From positions 154,341,152 to 154,405,151 of the forward strand of contig CP136066.1 of the NCBI GenBank assembly GCA_032622095.1: a DNA stretch of 64,000 bases. Reading direction: 5' to 3'. The DNA is from Siphonodentalium dalli (taxonomy: Eukaryota; Mollusca; Scaphopoda; Gadilida; Siphonodentaliidae). The position numbers and the translations under genes were made by a program. Every line of letters starts with the position of its first letter. The first letter of the stretch is position 1. Below the pieces are notes generated by a model, which made no database searches, was not told the DNA's origin, and saw only the letters and a program-made list of their open reading frames with translations. This document shows positions 12,590 to 24,156 of this stretch, piece after piece.

Positions 12590-13112
12590 ATGGCATGTCA
12601 TTGACATTGTTGTCACATTAGGTTACAGTGAAGTAATTCGATTGGCAGCACCCTCCAACGGATTTTGGACCAAGATGCAGGAGAGAATTAAAAAAATTCT
12701 GGGCTCTGGTTGGTTAATAGTAGTTTCGATATTTAAACATATAAAATACTTGCAATCACTCCTCTTGTAATTTCAGACTCCAAACAAAACATTGGCACAT
12801 TGTAAAGCACGTGGTTCCAAGATTGAATTTTTTTGGTGTGAGGTAACAAATGTCAATATTTTTTTCATGCAATTCTGACTCTAGATTATAAATCCCAAAT
12901 TTAAAGGTATATTCCTAGACTATATGATGTTTTTCATGCAGACACTTTTCGCAGATGCCAATCCTGGTGATCATGTACTCATTTATCACAATTCGTGGAT
13001 AGTCAGGGCTGCAGGCCATTATATGTTAACACTGAGGCCTATGGGAAATAATTACTTCACTGTAACCTACAGCTCTATTGTGCACGATAGTGCAAGAGCC
13101 ATCTTGTTCTGA
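12590..13112 (+). CDS. candidate spliced gene, three 3'-terminal exons, family unknown
   Basis: Three open segments fit canonical splice sites. Exon 1 is 12590-12719, after cattttcag and before gtagtt, and reads WHVIDIVVTLGYSEVIRL then WTKMQERIKKIL. Exon 2 is 12777-12842, after gtaatttcag and before gtaaca; it is 66 bp, phase 0 at both ends, and reads TPNKTLAHCKARG...EFFWCE. Exon 3 is 12942-13112, after tttcatgcag, with 56 codons ending SSIVHDSARAILF and a TGA stop. All three join in one frame. The 5' part of the gene is not identified. The composition is protein-like, with buried aromatic residues and ANPGDHVLIYHNSW / GHYMLTLRP stretches, but I do not recognise a family and assign no function. 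A broken tandem copy lies 1.34 kb upstream. The donor of exon 1 is the weakest call. The block could also be an old retrogene or transposon exon. Confidence 0.45.
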
Positions 13113-13252
13113 CTCCTGCATGTGGGCGGTACGGTCAGTGCGGTCTGCTTTTAGTGATCTTTTGTGGGACCGGTGTGACCACACCCTTCAATGAAAATGT
13201 ACTGCGCTGTACTAATGCTGTATTGATCGAGAACAGGTTAATAATGCCCAAC

Positions 13253-13313
13253 AATACTGTAACATAAGCTAGAATATAATACAATACTGTAACATAAGCT
13301 AGAATATAATATA
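13253..13313. repeat. 31-bp perfect tandem duplication
   Basis: Two adjacent identical copies of a unit containing acaatactgtaacataagc followed by tagaatataat. Confidence 0.8.
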
Positions 13314-14746
13314 CTTAGATAAATGGGCATCGATTGCGTGCCGCGCCTTTTTTTTAAGTAGGTCATCACTAACGCTAACTGATTTCATCGGACAAACATG
13401 TATTGTTTCGGTGAATTACAAGTCCCACATTGCTGTTGCTGTGGCGAAGAGTCTTCTGTAAATTACGCAAGTATGCGTGGTGGATTTGTCTTTGGATTTG
13501 AACACGCCACGAAGTTCATTAACACGACGAACAAGTCTCGCGACACCGGACAATGGTCACTATCAAGAATTTCGCTCGTTTTGTCATCTACTATAGAGTC
13601 ATATTTTTCATAGCCATATGTATAATGCCTGATGACCTTGAGAGAGTTACGGACTGAATTCACCCACACACTATCTTTACAAGAAAACCATAGTCAGAAA
13701 TGGTAACGCCTTCAAGATCATATTATTAGGCATATATATAAATTATAATATAAAATATATTGGTTTCCTAAATGCATCACCTCAGAATTCCGTTAAAATA
13801 ACTAATCCTTCAAATTATTACAACAACTACGGCTTATTACTGCAGGTTTCTCATACACCACATCAGGAAGCCTCTAAATGCGGACCAAGTATCTACTAAT
13901 CGGATTAAATACATAAGTACACACCCGACACTTCGCAATACGACATTTAGTCTACATTCCAACTGAGACCTACTTCATCACCAATGTTAGCTGTCAACAG
14001 TCAACAGTGGCCCAGTCAGTGTTCATACCTAAATATCGAAAGCAATTAACACGGTCATAAAAGTTACATACTGCAACAATGAGAAATCCGCGAATATACA
14101 TCCTCGAATACACACATCCTGCAAAAAGTCTAACCGGTGCGCAATATACGTTATTAATCAAAGGTACCCCCATTTTTTTTATATAAATTTTATTCGTCAA
14201 AAATAACACAAGTAACCAGCTGAAGTAACGAATATATACACAGAACAAAATTCATAAAAAATACAGTGTAAATACAATACACGTATATATGTTACTATTT
14301 TACTCTTATATATTATTATACGGTATATATCATATATGCAATGTCAGACACTAATCCTTAATTGATTAATCCTTTCTTATCAATGTTGTTTTTGGTACCT
14401 GTTTACCGTTGTTCCGCTTTTTTATTTGTCGTAATAGTTGGCGGATAAATAGTTTGGTATATATTTGCCATTATTAAATTACATCTTCTGCAAATGATGC
14501 CTGATGGTACATTACTAATCTTGGAAAATATCCCCAGAAAAAAAACATTGGATGAATTCCTGCAGTGGAACAACCAACAAGTGCACCCGGAACCTTGAGA
14601 TGTTGGCATCGGATTTTGAAACCGTACAATGTATCCAGGGTGGACTGCCCTGGATTCAGAGGTAAGGTCGCCTGTAGCACTCATTACGCCACCTGTGGTG
14701 TTTCTAGCTTCTGTGAGTTTGATAGTGTGTGGTGGACAGGGCGAAT
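13314..14746. other. no feature recognised
   Basis: AT-rich, with several 60-93 codon open frames on both strands that lack motifs. One minus-strand frame near 13560 reads DSDHCPVS, resembling the SDH signature of LINE endonucleases, but nothing around it supports a domain. Confidence 0.35.
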
Positions 14747-15208
14747 GTATTCTTGGAGATTTTGTGTACCTTACTCAATCGTACCGATAGAATCACGTAG
14801 ATGCCGAAATTGTAAAGTTAACGTCACCGGTGTATAATATGTTTATGAAAATATGATAAATCGTATCGATAGAGTCAGGACAGGCTGAAATTGTAAACTT
14901 AAAGTCACCGGTGTAATAATATGTTGTTGAAAATATAAATAATTTGATAGACTGAAAATAATATATAACCCATTGGGAGCCCCTGATGTATTCTTGTTTG
15001 TACCTTACTCAATCGTACCGATAGAATCACGTAGATGCTTACATTGTAAAGTTAACGCCACCGGTGTATAATACGTTTTTGAAAATGTGTCAAATCGTAT
15101 CGATAGAGTCAGGACAGGCTGAAATTGTAAACTTAAAGTCACTTGTTGTTGAAAATATAAATAATCTGATAGACTGAAAATAATGTGTAACCCATTGAGA
15201 ACCCCTGG
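14747..15208. repeat. ~240-bp tandem duplication with internal half-repeats
   Basis: Two adjacent copies (about 14747-14987 and 14988-15208) share ttactcaatcgtaccgatag, a gttaacg(t/c)caccggtgtat block and a gatagactgaaaataat end. Within each copy the first half recurs in diverged form (atcgtatcgatagagtc, cttaaagtcac), so the unit itself arose by an older duplication of about 125 bp. Confidence 0.75.
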
Positions 15209-16727
15209 TTAGTGAAGTGCATTGTGGGAAGTTTAATTGTGATTCACCTCCATCTTTATTTTCTGGAATTATCACCAAGATTTCTCCACTCTATTCTCTT
15301 AAAATGTACCCTGATCGGTCATATTCTTTTGATAATTCTATCTAAATACATCTTAGCTACTATTCGGATCTGCTGTCCCGGTCGAAGAAGGTTTAGTTTG
15401 ACCAAAACGGCTATTGACAAAAGTTTGTTTACAAAAATTGAGCATACTCAATGACCCGTAGGCCGTACACGCTGTAAATTTTTTATCGAAAACAAATTCA
15501 ATTTCTTCCATCTAAAACATAATTACGCGCTGAACTCTCTCATTTTAAGAATATAGTAGTATTATACACATACACACCAAGTTTCAGCTCAAAATTTTGA
15601 AAAATGACAGTTTTATAGACATAAATCGATTTTAATGGCAAATCCCATCTTAAATTTTATCATCGAAAAAAAAAATCATTTCTTCGATCTAGGAAATAAT
15701 CACGTGATGTACCCTGTCATATTTGACCGGTTCTACCTGATAATTGTGTGACAGTACAGTCGCGTTACTTTATACGTCAACATTGGTCATTATCACTCGA
15801 CAAATTTATTTTGGTCTATCGTATCAACCCATATTTCCCCCGCGTAGCCTGACTAAGTGTCTTTATCGCTCCACTAATTTGTATCGTTTCATCGGTATGA
15901 ATTCCATATCCAATTATCCACATATAACCAACCCAACCTCTAATCCCGGTCCAATTTATTTATTTCTTTCATCGGTATATAGTCATGTTACGTAATATTT
16001 TATCTTGTGATACTTGTACTTATATGTCTATGGTATTACTATAGTATACCGTATATGTACATCAATTGTTATTCCTTTCTATATAATCCTGGTGCCAACT
16101 ATAGAGATAATTTCAGACCCCCCCCCCCAATTTTATATAATTGCTGCTTTAGTATAGTCACGATGATTACATGGCAACATCGATCCACTAATTTATGTCA
16201 GTTCATCAACTTCATCGGTACAAACCCCTTTTTTCTCCGAGTCCATATAACCAACCCAATATCTTATAGAACTCCATAAATGACTATTCTGGCACTATAT
16301 AGAGATGACTAAGATTCTGACACCGCCCTATTCTATAGCCTTGTTGCAACAGTAGAGTTGATATGCATAATATGTCAACATTGGTCGTTATTGCTCTACA
16401 AATTTATATCGGTTCAACCCTTAGTTCCCTGTATCGCCCACCCCTCCCTCAATTTATTTTTTCATTTGTATTATAGTCTCGTCACATACACATTTTATCT
16501 TTTGTAACTTTTGCTTCAAAGCGTCGAGATCCGCTGCAGACAATACAAAACTGACAACATTTTGAAATGTAAGCAGGCTTCAAACTCATCTTATCCAAGA
16601 AAAACTCTGGTTACATAAAAAATTTGTGTATACGGTGTACGCGCATTTGTTGCGTTAAAAACCAAAGGTCCCAAGTCAAGGTCCAAATCCCCAACACACT
16701 GATGTGAGGTTTAACTCCATCTACATA
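15209..16727. repeat. degenerate repeats, otherwise unassigned
   Basis: A diverged ~600-bp spaced repeat is visible: blocks containing caacattggtc, caaatttat and a stcatcggtat/tattatagtc run occur near 15775-16000 and again near 16375-16510. A poly-C run of about 10 lies near 16120. I see no gene. Confidence 0.35.
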
Positions 16728-17194
16728 CAGTAATGTCCAAAGTAATTCATCACTTAACCACAGCAAAATTGTGTGTATTTTTTCATGATTCTAAATCCTG
16801 AAAAATTACCCATAATTATGCTGTGGTTAAAGGGTCAATTACTTTGGGCATTACTGTAACCAATATAAGGATTTGAGGTTTAATGATAACTCAATCATCA
16901 TACAGTAATGTTCAAAGCAATTGACCACTTAACCACAGCAGAATAATGGGTAATTTGAGGATTGTAAATGCTGAAAAAATACATAATTCTGCTGTGGTTA
17001 AGTGGTCAATTACATTGGGCATTACTGTAACCAATATAAGGATTTGAGGTTTAATGATAACTCAATCCTCATACAGTAATGTCCAAAGTAATTGACCACA
17101 GCAAAATTATTGGTAAATTTTCAGGATTTCAAATCCTGAAAAATTACCAATAATTCTGATGTGGTTAAGTGGTCAATTACTTTGGGTATTACTG
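16728..17194. mobile_element. tandem array of three mariner-type palindromic MITEs
   Basis: Three palindromes (16728-16857, 16904-17027, 17074-17194) each start cagtaatgtycaaagyaatt and end with its complement tttgggcattactg, and each is flanked by TA. The linkers between them are near-identical copies of ccaatataaggatttgaggt plus an AT-rich tail, so element and linker were amplified together with a period near 170-176 bp. Stems contain cacttaaccacagca / tgctgtggttaagtg. Related single copies sit at 44897-45081 and 58362-58497. No coding capacity. Confidence 0.85.
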
Positions 17195-18229
17195 TAACCA
17201 ATACAAGGATGTGAGGTTTAATGAGAACTCCATCCATATAACTAATAATTATGTGTGAAAATCAAAACAAAATAATTCCATGATGGCGTCCAATATGGAC
17301 TGCCTAATTCTGCTCCAAAACATGTATATTCAATATATGGATGTTTATTGGGGGAAACCGATTATTTCAATGATATTTTCATTAACTGTGATCCAAAACC
17401 CGACTTACGGGAGCGTGCGACTGTATCTTAAGCATATGTGCCTATTTAATGAGCCAACAATTGGAATCCCAACAGAGAAGATTGGCGTGGGTCCCTTGCG
17501 CGATCTGTCCATCGAAAACTATTTAGAAATCTCAAGACACGTAAGACCCAATAAGTTAATATACAGAATAGATACATCTATTGCCTGAGTGACTAATATT
17601 TATATTTGTTACAATGAGGTCAAATAGTTGCGAAGCCAGCACCACAATTCTTTCCCTCCATAGTAAATCTTAAAACAACTTCTAAAGAATTAATAATTCA
17701 CCTTATATTTGGTATGAAGCGTCCTTGGTTAACTGGAGTTCAGATTTGTTAACATCACGTCACCAAGGTAATTACTTGCGAAGCCACAGCCACAACTATT
17801 TCCCTCCATAGTAATTATCAATACAACTTCTTAAGAACAATTGACCAGGTCAGTCGCGCAATTATTGGAAGAGCCACGGTCAATCATTTTTTTAAAACCA
17901 AATGTTACATTTAAATTATTGCTTTATTTAACCAAAACAAAAATGAGAAAATTTAACTTTTACTACTTGCTAAATTTTATCTTTTAATTATTTCATTTAA
18001 ATTTTAGTATTTACAGTATACTATGTCCAAGTCTTTATAATCTGTTGAGTGACCCCACAGTCGTTTACTTTGTTATTAATAATTTGAAGGATTACTTGTT
18101 TAAACGCAATTGTTATCAAAATATTTTATGTATTTTTTATAATTTCTATTTATATGTAATACCATAATCTTGGTGGCGTTACCATTTCTGACTATGGTTT
18201 TCTTGTTATTAATGAACAGCGTTCTTATT
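17195..18229. other. no gene recognised; one diverged local duplication
   Basis: Blocks containing ttgcgaagcca, ttccctccatagtaa and aacaacttct occur near 17630 and again near 17775. A 102-codon plus frame at 17280-17588 has no recognisable motif, and I do not call it a gene. Confidence 0.4.
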
Positions 18230-19640
18230 CTTTGTCACCGCACACAGAGTAATTGCTTATACTGGCTATATTTTTGTAGTCAGTCACATTCGCAATGTCA
18301 ACAAGGGCAAGATTATCTTTTTGCACCAGATGCTTCCTCGCACTCGTATTTGCCAGACGCTTTTCCGTTGACTTTCAAAATTGTCCCTAATTTATTTATG
18401 CCGACTCGCTGTCGCTTAAACCACTGGTCATTTGCCACCACTGGTATAGTACACGTGGCAATGTAGAATGGATCATGTCCATCGGGCAGAGATCAGCGAT
18501 TTTTTATAAATGTGTACCGTATTTATTTCGTCGTCCAGCCCAGTCGAATACAACCTCGGCAATTTGTCACGAATGTCGTCACCTGTGAGTGTTTTCGTTT
18601 CTCTCCCATTCAGTTCCAAATAATCCTTTCCATCACTATCCTTTCTCATTCTAATATCACCCGCTCCAAATTGTAATGCTCAGTTGCCCCGCGTAATACA
18701 AAGTGGATCGTGTTGTTCAGCCACAATGTGTTCAGAACTGCTTCCGGGGAGCTACGTCCTAAAATGCCTTTCTGATATCACACGTCGATATCTCGTTTAT
18801 AGTACCAGCTCTCTTCGGTTTGTTGCCTCTTTCAGATCTTTTCATCTGTTTTTGCTTCGCTAGTAAAGTTCGGCAACTAGTTTCAAAGTAGTCATCAATT
18901 TTGTTCATAATTGAGGTCCCATAATTGTTCCTTTTTAGATGGCGATCAATGCTTGCCATCATTCCACGCAGCGAACTGGGCTCATACTCACCGTCATCCT
19001 TTTTTTCGTTCTGGTATAGAACAACATTAGATACGTGCACGTCAAGATCTGAAACTGGGATATTGTGACTTGGCCTATGTTCAGCTTTTTCTTTCAGATA
19101 CGACTCAAACAACCGAATGTCACTCATTTATTTTTTCAGGGTACCTCGGCTTTCTTGATCAGCTGTAAAGTCCTCAACAGTTGAATCAAAATGGAAAACC
19201 GTGAGGATGTAGGATCACTTGGCATGTCGATGTCGTTTGGAACTGCGGCAGTTTCAGATACATGTATCACAGAAGTTGAAGGTATCATAGGAGGTTCATT
19301 GTCTTCCGTTCTTTACTCATTGGAAATATTATTTGGTTCTATATTATTGTCATTGTTACTGGATCTACTGGCTATAGCAGTACTAAGCTCAGATCCAAGA
19401 TGCATATTAGGCTAGTTTCATTTTGTGCAAGTTTAATAAAGTATTGTCACTATCAGGTGTGTATTCCTGCAAAAAATCATCCTGGAAATGTCTCATCAAA
19501 GCAGAATCATAAAAAAAAAAAATCATCTAGATCATTTGCAACTGAAAATCCTCCAAACATGTTGATAGATTTTACCGATTGCCGATATGGAAATTATTAC
19601 TTCGCAGATGTACCGATGGTTTGTTTCATTCGAATCGAGG
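18230..19640 (-). pseudogene. Crypton-like / KIAA1958-type tyrosine recombinase relic
   Basis: On the minus strand, 19127-18759 is an open 122-codon stretch reading SDLDVHVSNVVLYQ, then EYEPSSLRGMMASIDRHLK, then RGNKPKRAG. That is the N-terminal SAM-like region typical of Crypton-derived (KIAA1958/ZMYM-type, DUF3504) recombinases. After a frameshift, 18765-18490 continues LGRSSPEAVLNTLWLNNTIHF, then GATEHYNLE, and after another shift DSDGKDYLELNGRETKTLTG. The next block, near 18470-18370, reads IPVVANDQWFKRQRVGINKLG. Upstream, 19200-19640 has further coding-like pieces (MFGGFSVANDLDDF, DSALMRHFQDDFLQEY) with stops and shifts. The catalytic C-terminal R-H-R-Y region is not recognisable. In life the family joins DNA through a tyrosine nucleophile, and in animals it also gave rise to domesticated nuclear proteins. 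This copy is dead. Confidence 0.85.
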
Positions 19641-21354
19641 TCAAATAAAACGTTCGTTTTGAAGACCGTTCCACTCTTTATTTAGCGGAATTACGTCCTA
19701 ATTTCGATAAATACAGTGTGCTCATGTCTATTTGTTTTAATTGCAATGTTTGGGACATTATTCTATTAGATTTCTGTGCATTTGTGTGAAGTTTTATATG
19801 TTTATTTTAGCCCGAACAAGCGATGAAGCATAATCGCTAAAAAAAATAATAACTTGCACCGGCTTTGGTACGGGTCACGAATGGTCACAGGCGATGTAAT
19901 TCCTACTGTATTATTAAAGCTTTGCTATTCAAAATGAATGGGGGAATTATAAATGTATACAGTGACTGCGTTTAAGCACACAGTAGCGTCGTTTAGTTAT
20001 ATATACATTGCCGATTAAACCACAAATTTAACTAGCTAGTGTCAATAATACAGAAGCATAGCAAAGCATGGTACAAATCAAAATAAATGATGATCGGTCA
20101 CATTTGGGAGATTGCTCTGAGTGCATATATCTCTGCTTCTAGAAAAGATCACAGAATCAATACATCCATGTTAAATGCCATTTAACTGTTTAATTACATA
20201 TTTATTACACGATTTAAGATAAACAGTACCGATAACACTGCGTTCTATTTTACTTTTTTGGGCGCCCTTAGTCCCCATTAAACCGCTGTGTGAGACCCTT
20301 CTTTCGGTTGCTCTCTCGTGGGATACATTATAGAAATTCGTATATCTATAGTAAACAGTTTCTCTTATAATCTGTAGTCATTATTCTTAACATAATTCGA
20401 GCGTTTGTTCACTCTTATACGATTAGCTATTCAATTTTAGACACATTGTAAATTTCATTCGATTTTGTCCATTTTGGTGGCCATTTTGGGATAGACATAC
20501 AACATATATGGGTTACCACTAAGTATTACCAGTGCATATTGCAAGTTATTATAAGTTTGGCATTAATTAATGCACCTACCGCAGAAATTCAGTGTTTTCA
20601 GATACCAACTGCCATTTTGGACGCCATGTTCAATTAGGAATTTTCCCCAAAGCGTTTTTAGCGGATTTTGTATATGTTGTTCAGCAATCCAGTCCGCACA
20701 TTTTAAGACCAAAACGGCTTCTTTTCTAATTTATTTCGGGTCTAACCGCATAATGACCGTACTATTGGTGAGCTACTCTAGTTGTTGAGTAATACCGTAC
20801 ACTAAGATCGATAAAGGTAGACATAAAGTAACAGACGCGACCCCCCCCCCCCCCCCACATGACGTAAAATATATTCATCACCATCACTTTTCAGAAGTAA
20901 ACTAGAAGTAAAGAGTCGAAATTATCAGAACTGCAAAATTTTAAACGCTCTTTATTATATACCGCTTTTATGTGACGGAAGCGTGAACGCTCTTTATAAA
21001 AGACAGTCGTTGGAATTGGACAAAAATTCAATACGTGTAAAAAATTCCTCTTATGAAAAAGTCGATATCTGGCCATCAAAACCTCATATTAATTGGCTCA
21101 TGTGTCCGAGCTAACTATATACTGGTATGACACGTACATATGGTGTTTTATTGTGTCAAATTGGACAGGGAATCTAATAATTTTACAAAGTCGACGATAC
21201 GTGTACGGCATATGTAACTTATATATAGTGAACACACCGATCCTTACTGTTAGTGTAATGTTTAGATGGCACCTTATAAAGTGGCTTGAGTCCCACACCG
21301 TGGCATATGTGAAAGAAGTTGACCATTGGTAAATCCACATTTTATTGAACATCA
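19641..21354. other. no gene recognised; poly-C run
   Basis: AT-rich sequence. A run of 16 C lies at 20841-20856. Short ccattttggtggccattttggg motifs near 20470 resemble pieces of the fold-back arms at 32 and 35 kb. Open frames here are short and unsupported. Confidence 0.4.
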
Positions 21355-21517
21355 CATATAAGAGAATGCATTGGCCTAACAATATTTACCTTGACATTGT
21401 AAGCCAGTAACTTCCCTTATATATGCGATATTCCCTGTGGGAGACTCGCATATATAATAGAACGCACTGGTATATGATCTTTAATGTTGCACATGCGCAG
21501 CCTCGGTCATGAAAGGG
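21355..21517. mobile_element. fragment of a TTAA-flanked piggyBac-like MITE
   Basis: It contains the paired agagaatgcattgg and gcgatattccc...gggagactcgcatatat hairpin blocks of the family seen complete at 39368-39960 and 57219-57558. The right end tcatgaaaggg abuts TTAA at 21518-21521. The left terminus is missing or unrecognisable. Confidence 0.6.
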
Positions 21518-21567
21518 TTAAACTTGAGAGCGAAGGTCCCATACGTCATCTTCTGTTTCGCCTATAA

Positions 21568-23503
21568 GGAATCAGGAAGCTAAATGTGTTCTAGAGTCGG
21601 GGAGCGAGTACACCGCGGAATACTAAAGGTGAAGGTAACTGAAGAATAAGATGCGACACGTTATTAAAGGATGACATCGCGTTTATTTGATTTTTACATA
21701 ATATATAAATAATTTAAACTGGTGAATGAATGGGGGAATGGATTTTTGTGAGCGGGAAATTTATTTAACTAGCTGGGTTTTTCCAGATCAAATTTGGCTG
21801 TGAGATAGCCCTGTCGTAGACTTGGGGATTTATTTTAAAAAGTAAACACATGACCTATGATTTTCTTGCATTTTCGTGATCAACTGCTGTCAATCTAGCT
21901 GGGTAAACATCACTGGTATGGCCTGCAGACTTCAATTCAGTGAATTTGGCCGAAACATTAACACTGTCGCCTATGGGAAACCATTTAGTTCAGTGATTTC
22001 TATAAGAAAAATTTGAATTTTACGAAATTTCACGTCTCGCCATGATAAGTCGTTAATTCCATATTTTCTTATTTTCAAATGATAATGACCACATTTTGGA
22101 CATATTTAAAGAAGAAACTCATGGATTCGCCTGTAGATAGTAAAGAAAGTGATAAATCTGGGAATTTTGCATGGACATCAGGTACCATTAGGGGGTCAGG
22201 GGGTCTAAAGCCCCCTACCCACAATTTTGAGGAGTGTTAGCCCCCCCCCCCCCATTGGGAAAAGGTGACAGTTGACCCAATTAAGCTTTTCCGGCACCCA
22301 GTAGTCTTATCGGGGACCGTAGCCCCACCCCAAGTCGGGGGGGGGGGGGTGATGGCATCACCACTAGACTTACTGTCGTGCAAAATTGTCATGGCAGGTT
22401 TGTTAAACAGACAGTATGCCCTGCCATCTGGTCAAATTTCATGCTTGAGGCTGTGTCCGATGTTGTATCATTATGTTTAGATATTTAAATTGACTTATGG
22501 TTGCTTTATATTGCTATTAAAGTATTTTTTATTTTTATTTTCTGTTAATTTTGGTAAATGTTTATTAGAAATTGCCAAATTCTGCATGAAAAGTTTTTTA
22601 AATTGGACAAGATATCCCTCTCAAAATGTATATTAACATTTCATATTCAATTAGTAATATTATGGTATATAAGGGCATGCTTCAGTTATACGAGATGCAT
22701 CAGCTAGTAAAATTGGAGAAAAAAAATCTAAATTTTTTGGCTTTATTTTGAGGATTGACACTAATTTTCAGGATGCCTCATATTGGAAAAATAAACCACT
22801 ACTGCTCGATATAATCCATTTTTGATTTCAGTAAGGTAAGGCAAATTTCCTGAAGAAAAAAATTATGTTTTGTTTGCAGTTTTTAGATTACTCCGGTTTG
22901 ATATTTTTAGATTACTCTGGTCACTAAAAATCATTCCATTCACTTTTACCCAGGGTAATTTACTCGTTGTAGCCGATCGTAATGAAAGGAATCGCCCCCA
23001 GAAGCGTAACTCTATATAATTAGTTGCTTGTAACCTTTATGGAATCAGGGAGCTAAATGTGTTCCAGAGTCCGGGAGCGAGTACACCGTAGAATTGCTAA
23101 ATGTGAAGGTAACTGAAGAATGACCTTCACCTGATACATGCGACACGTTATTAAAGGATGACAACGCGTTTATTTGATTTGTACATAATATCTAAATAAT
23201 TTAAACTGGTGAATGAATGGGGGAATGGATTTTTGTGAGCGGGAAATTAATTAATTTAACTAGCTGCTGTAGTTCTGGGTTTTTCCAGATCAAATTTGGC
23301 TGTGAGATAGCCCTGTCGTAGACTTGGGGATTTATTTTAAAAAGTAAACACATGACCTATGGTTTTTCTTGCATTTTCGTGATCAACTGGTGTCGATCTA
23401 GCTGGGTACACATCACTGGTTTGGCCTGCAGGCTTCAATTCAGTGAATTTGGCCGAAACGTTAACTCTGTCGCCTATGGGAAACCATTTAGTTCAGTGAT
23501 TCC
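21568..23503. mobile_element. composite element: MITE - interior - MITE (direct)
   Basis: Two direct copies of one ~435-463 bp repeat (21568-22000 and 23041-23503) flank a ~1.04-kb interior. Each repeat begins ggaatcagg and ends with ttagttcagtgatt(y)c. The ends are mutually inverted (ggaatca...agctaaatg against ggaatcactgaactaaatgg), so each repeat alone looks like a TIR element, while the pair looks like terminal direct repeats. The interior has a poly-C tract (about 22240) and a poly-G tract (about 22340) in a palindromic setting, and no credible coding frame. The same arrangement recurs inverted at 45715-47225, which shows that the interior travels with the repeats. Confidence 0.7.
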
Positions 23504-23518
23504 ATAAGTCTTATTTCT

Positions 23519-23655
23519 AAGTCGCGGCCATATTGGATCCATCCAGCCCGTTCTGCACATCCAGTCCTACAGGTCAAAGTTCTGGAGGTGCATTCCAGAA
23601 CTTTGACCTGTAACACTTAAATGGGGGCTGGATGGATCCAATATGGCCGCGACTT
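23519..23655. repeat. long GC-richer hairpin
   Basis: A 137-bp palindrome: aagtcgcggccatattggat at the left returns as its complement at the right. An inner stem acaggtcaaagttctgga / tccagaactttgacctgt surrounds a 7-base loop. It starts 15 bp after the second MITE copy, so it may be another small fold-back insertion. Confidence 0.85.
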
Positions 23656-24019
23656 GGTGATCTCGCTTACAGGCCAGGCCAGACTTGGTTTAGCGGTAAT
23701 GTCTCCATATCTTCGAATACAACAATCATACATGCCGAATGAGAACCGACCCGCTGAGTTCAATCGATGGTGATAGTCAGATATTTTTTTTTTTTTATCA
23801 GCCCTGCATGGGATGGCGAATCCGGCGTTTCTGAACCGTCGATTTCAATTGTTATATAATCAGTTCAATGGGCGGATATGTGAATAATGTCGTTTGAGGG
23901 TGTGTCTATGTGCTAATATTGGCTTGGATATTTTCTTGCCACAATTGAGTTCACCTAGGAGAACACGAGCAGTGTAATTTTGGGTGTGTTCTGCTGAATT
24001 GTGTTTTGTCTTCTGTGCA
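23656..24019. other. no feature recognised
   Basis: Unremarkable sequence with a short T run near 23785. No gene or repeat called. Confidence 0.35.
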
Positions 24020-24156
24020 GGGTAGTTTGACTGCATGGTCTGCTCTCACTGAATTAAGTAGACCAAGTCTTCTCGGTCCACAACAGCTTGGGGTTTCCAA
24101 GATGTTGTGGACAGAGAGGTCTTGGTCTATGAATACAGTTGTCAAACCACTGGTCA
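24020..24156. repeat. imperfect hairpin
   Basis: The strong inner stem is 24059-24129, tagaccaagtct...cttgg against ccaag...aggtcttggtcta, with a gtccacaaca / tgttgtggac core. A weaker outer pair is gtttgactgcatgg against tacagttgtcaaac. Confidence 0.7.

Noticed and set aside
13463-13669. Possible LINE endonuclease fragment (DSDHCPVS) on the minus strand
   Set aside because: Only one short motif is visible, with a similar one at 40219-40407. No flanking endonuclease motifs could be read.
21568-23503. Classical LTR retrotransposon
   Set aside because: The terminal repeats do not begin TG and end CA, have inverted ends instead, and the interior has no primer-binding site, gag or pol.
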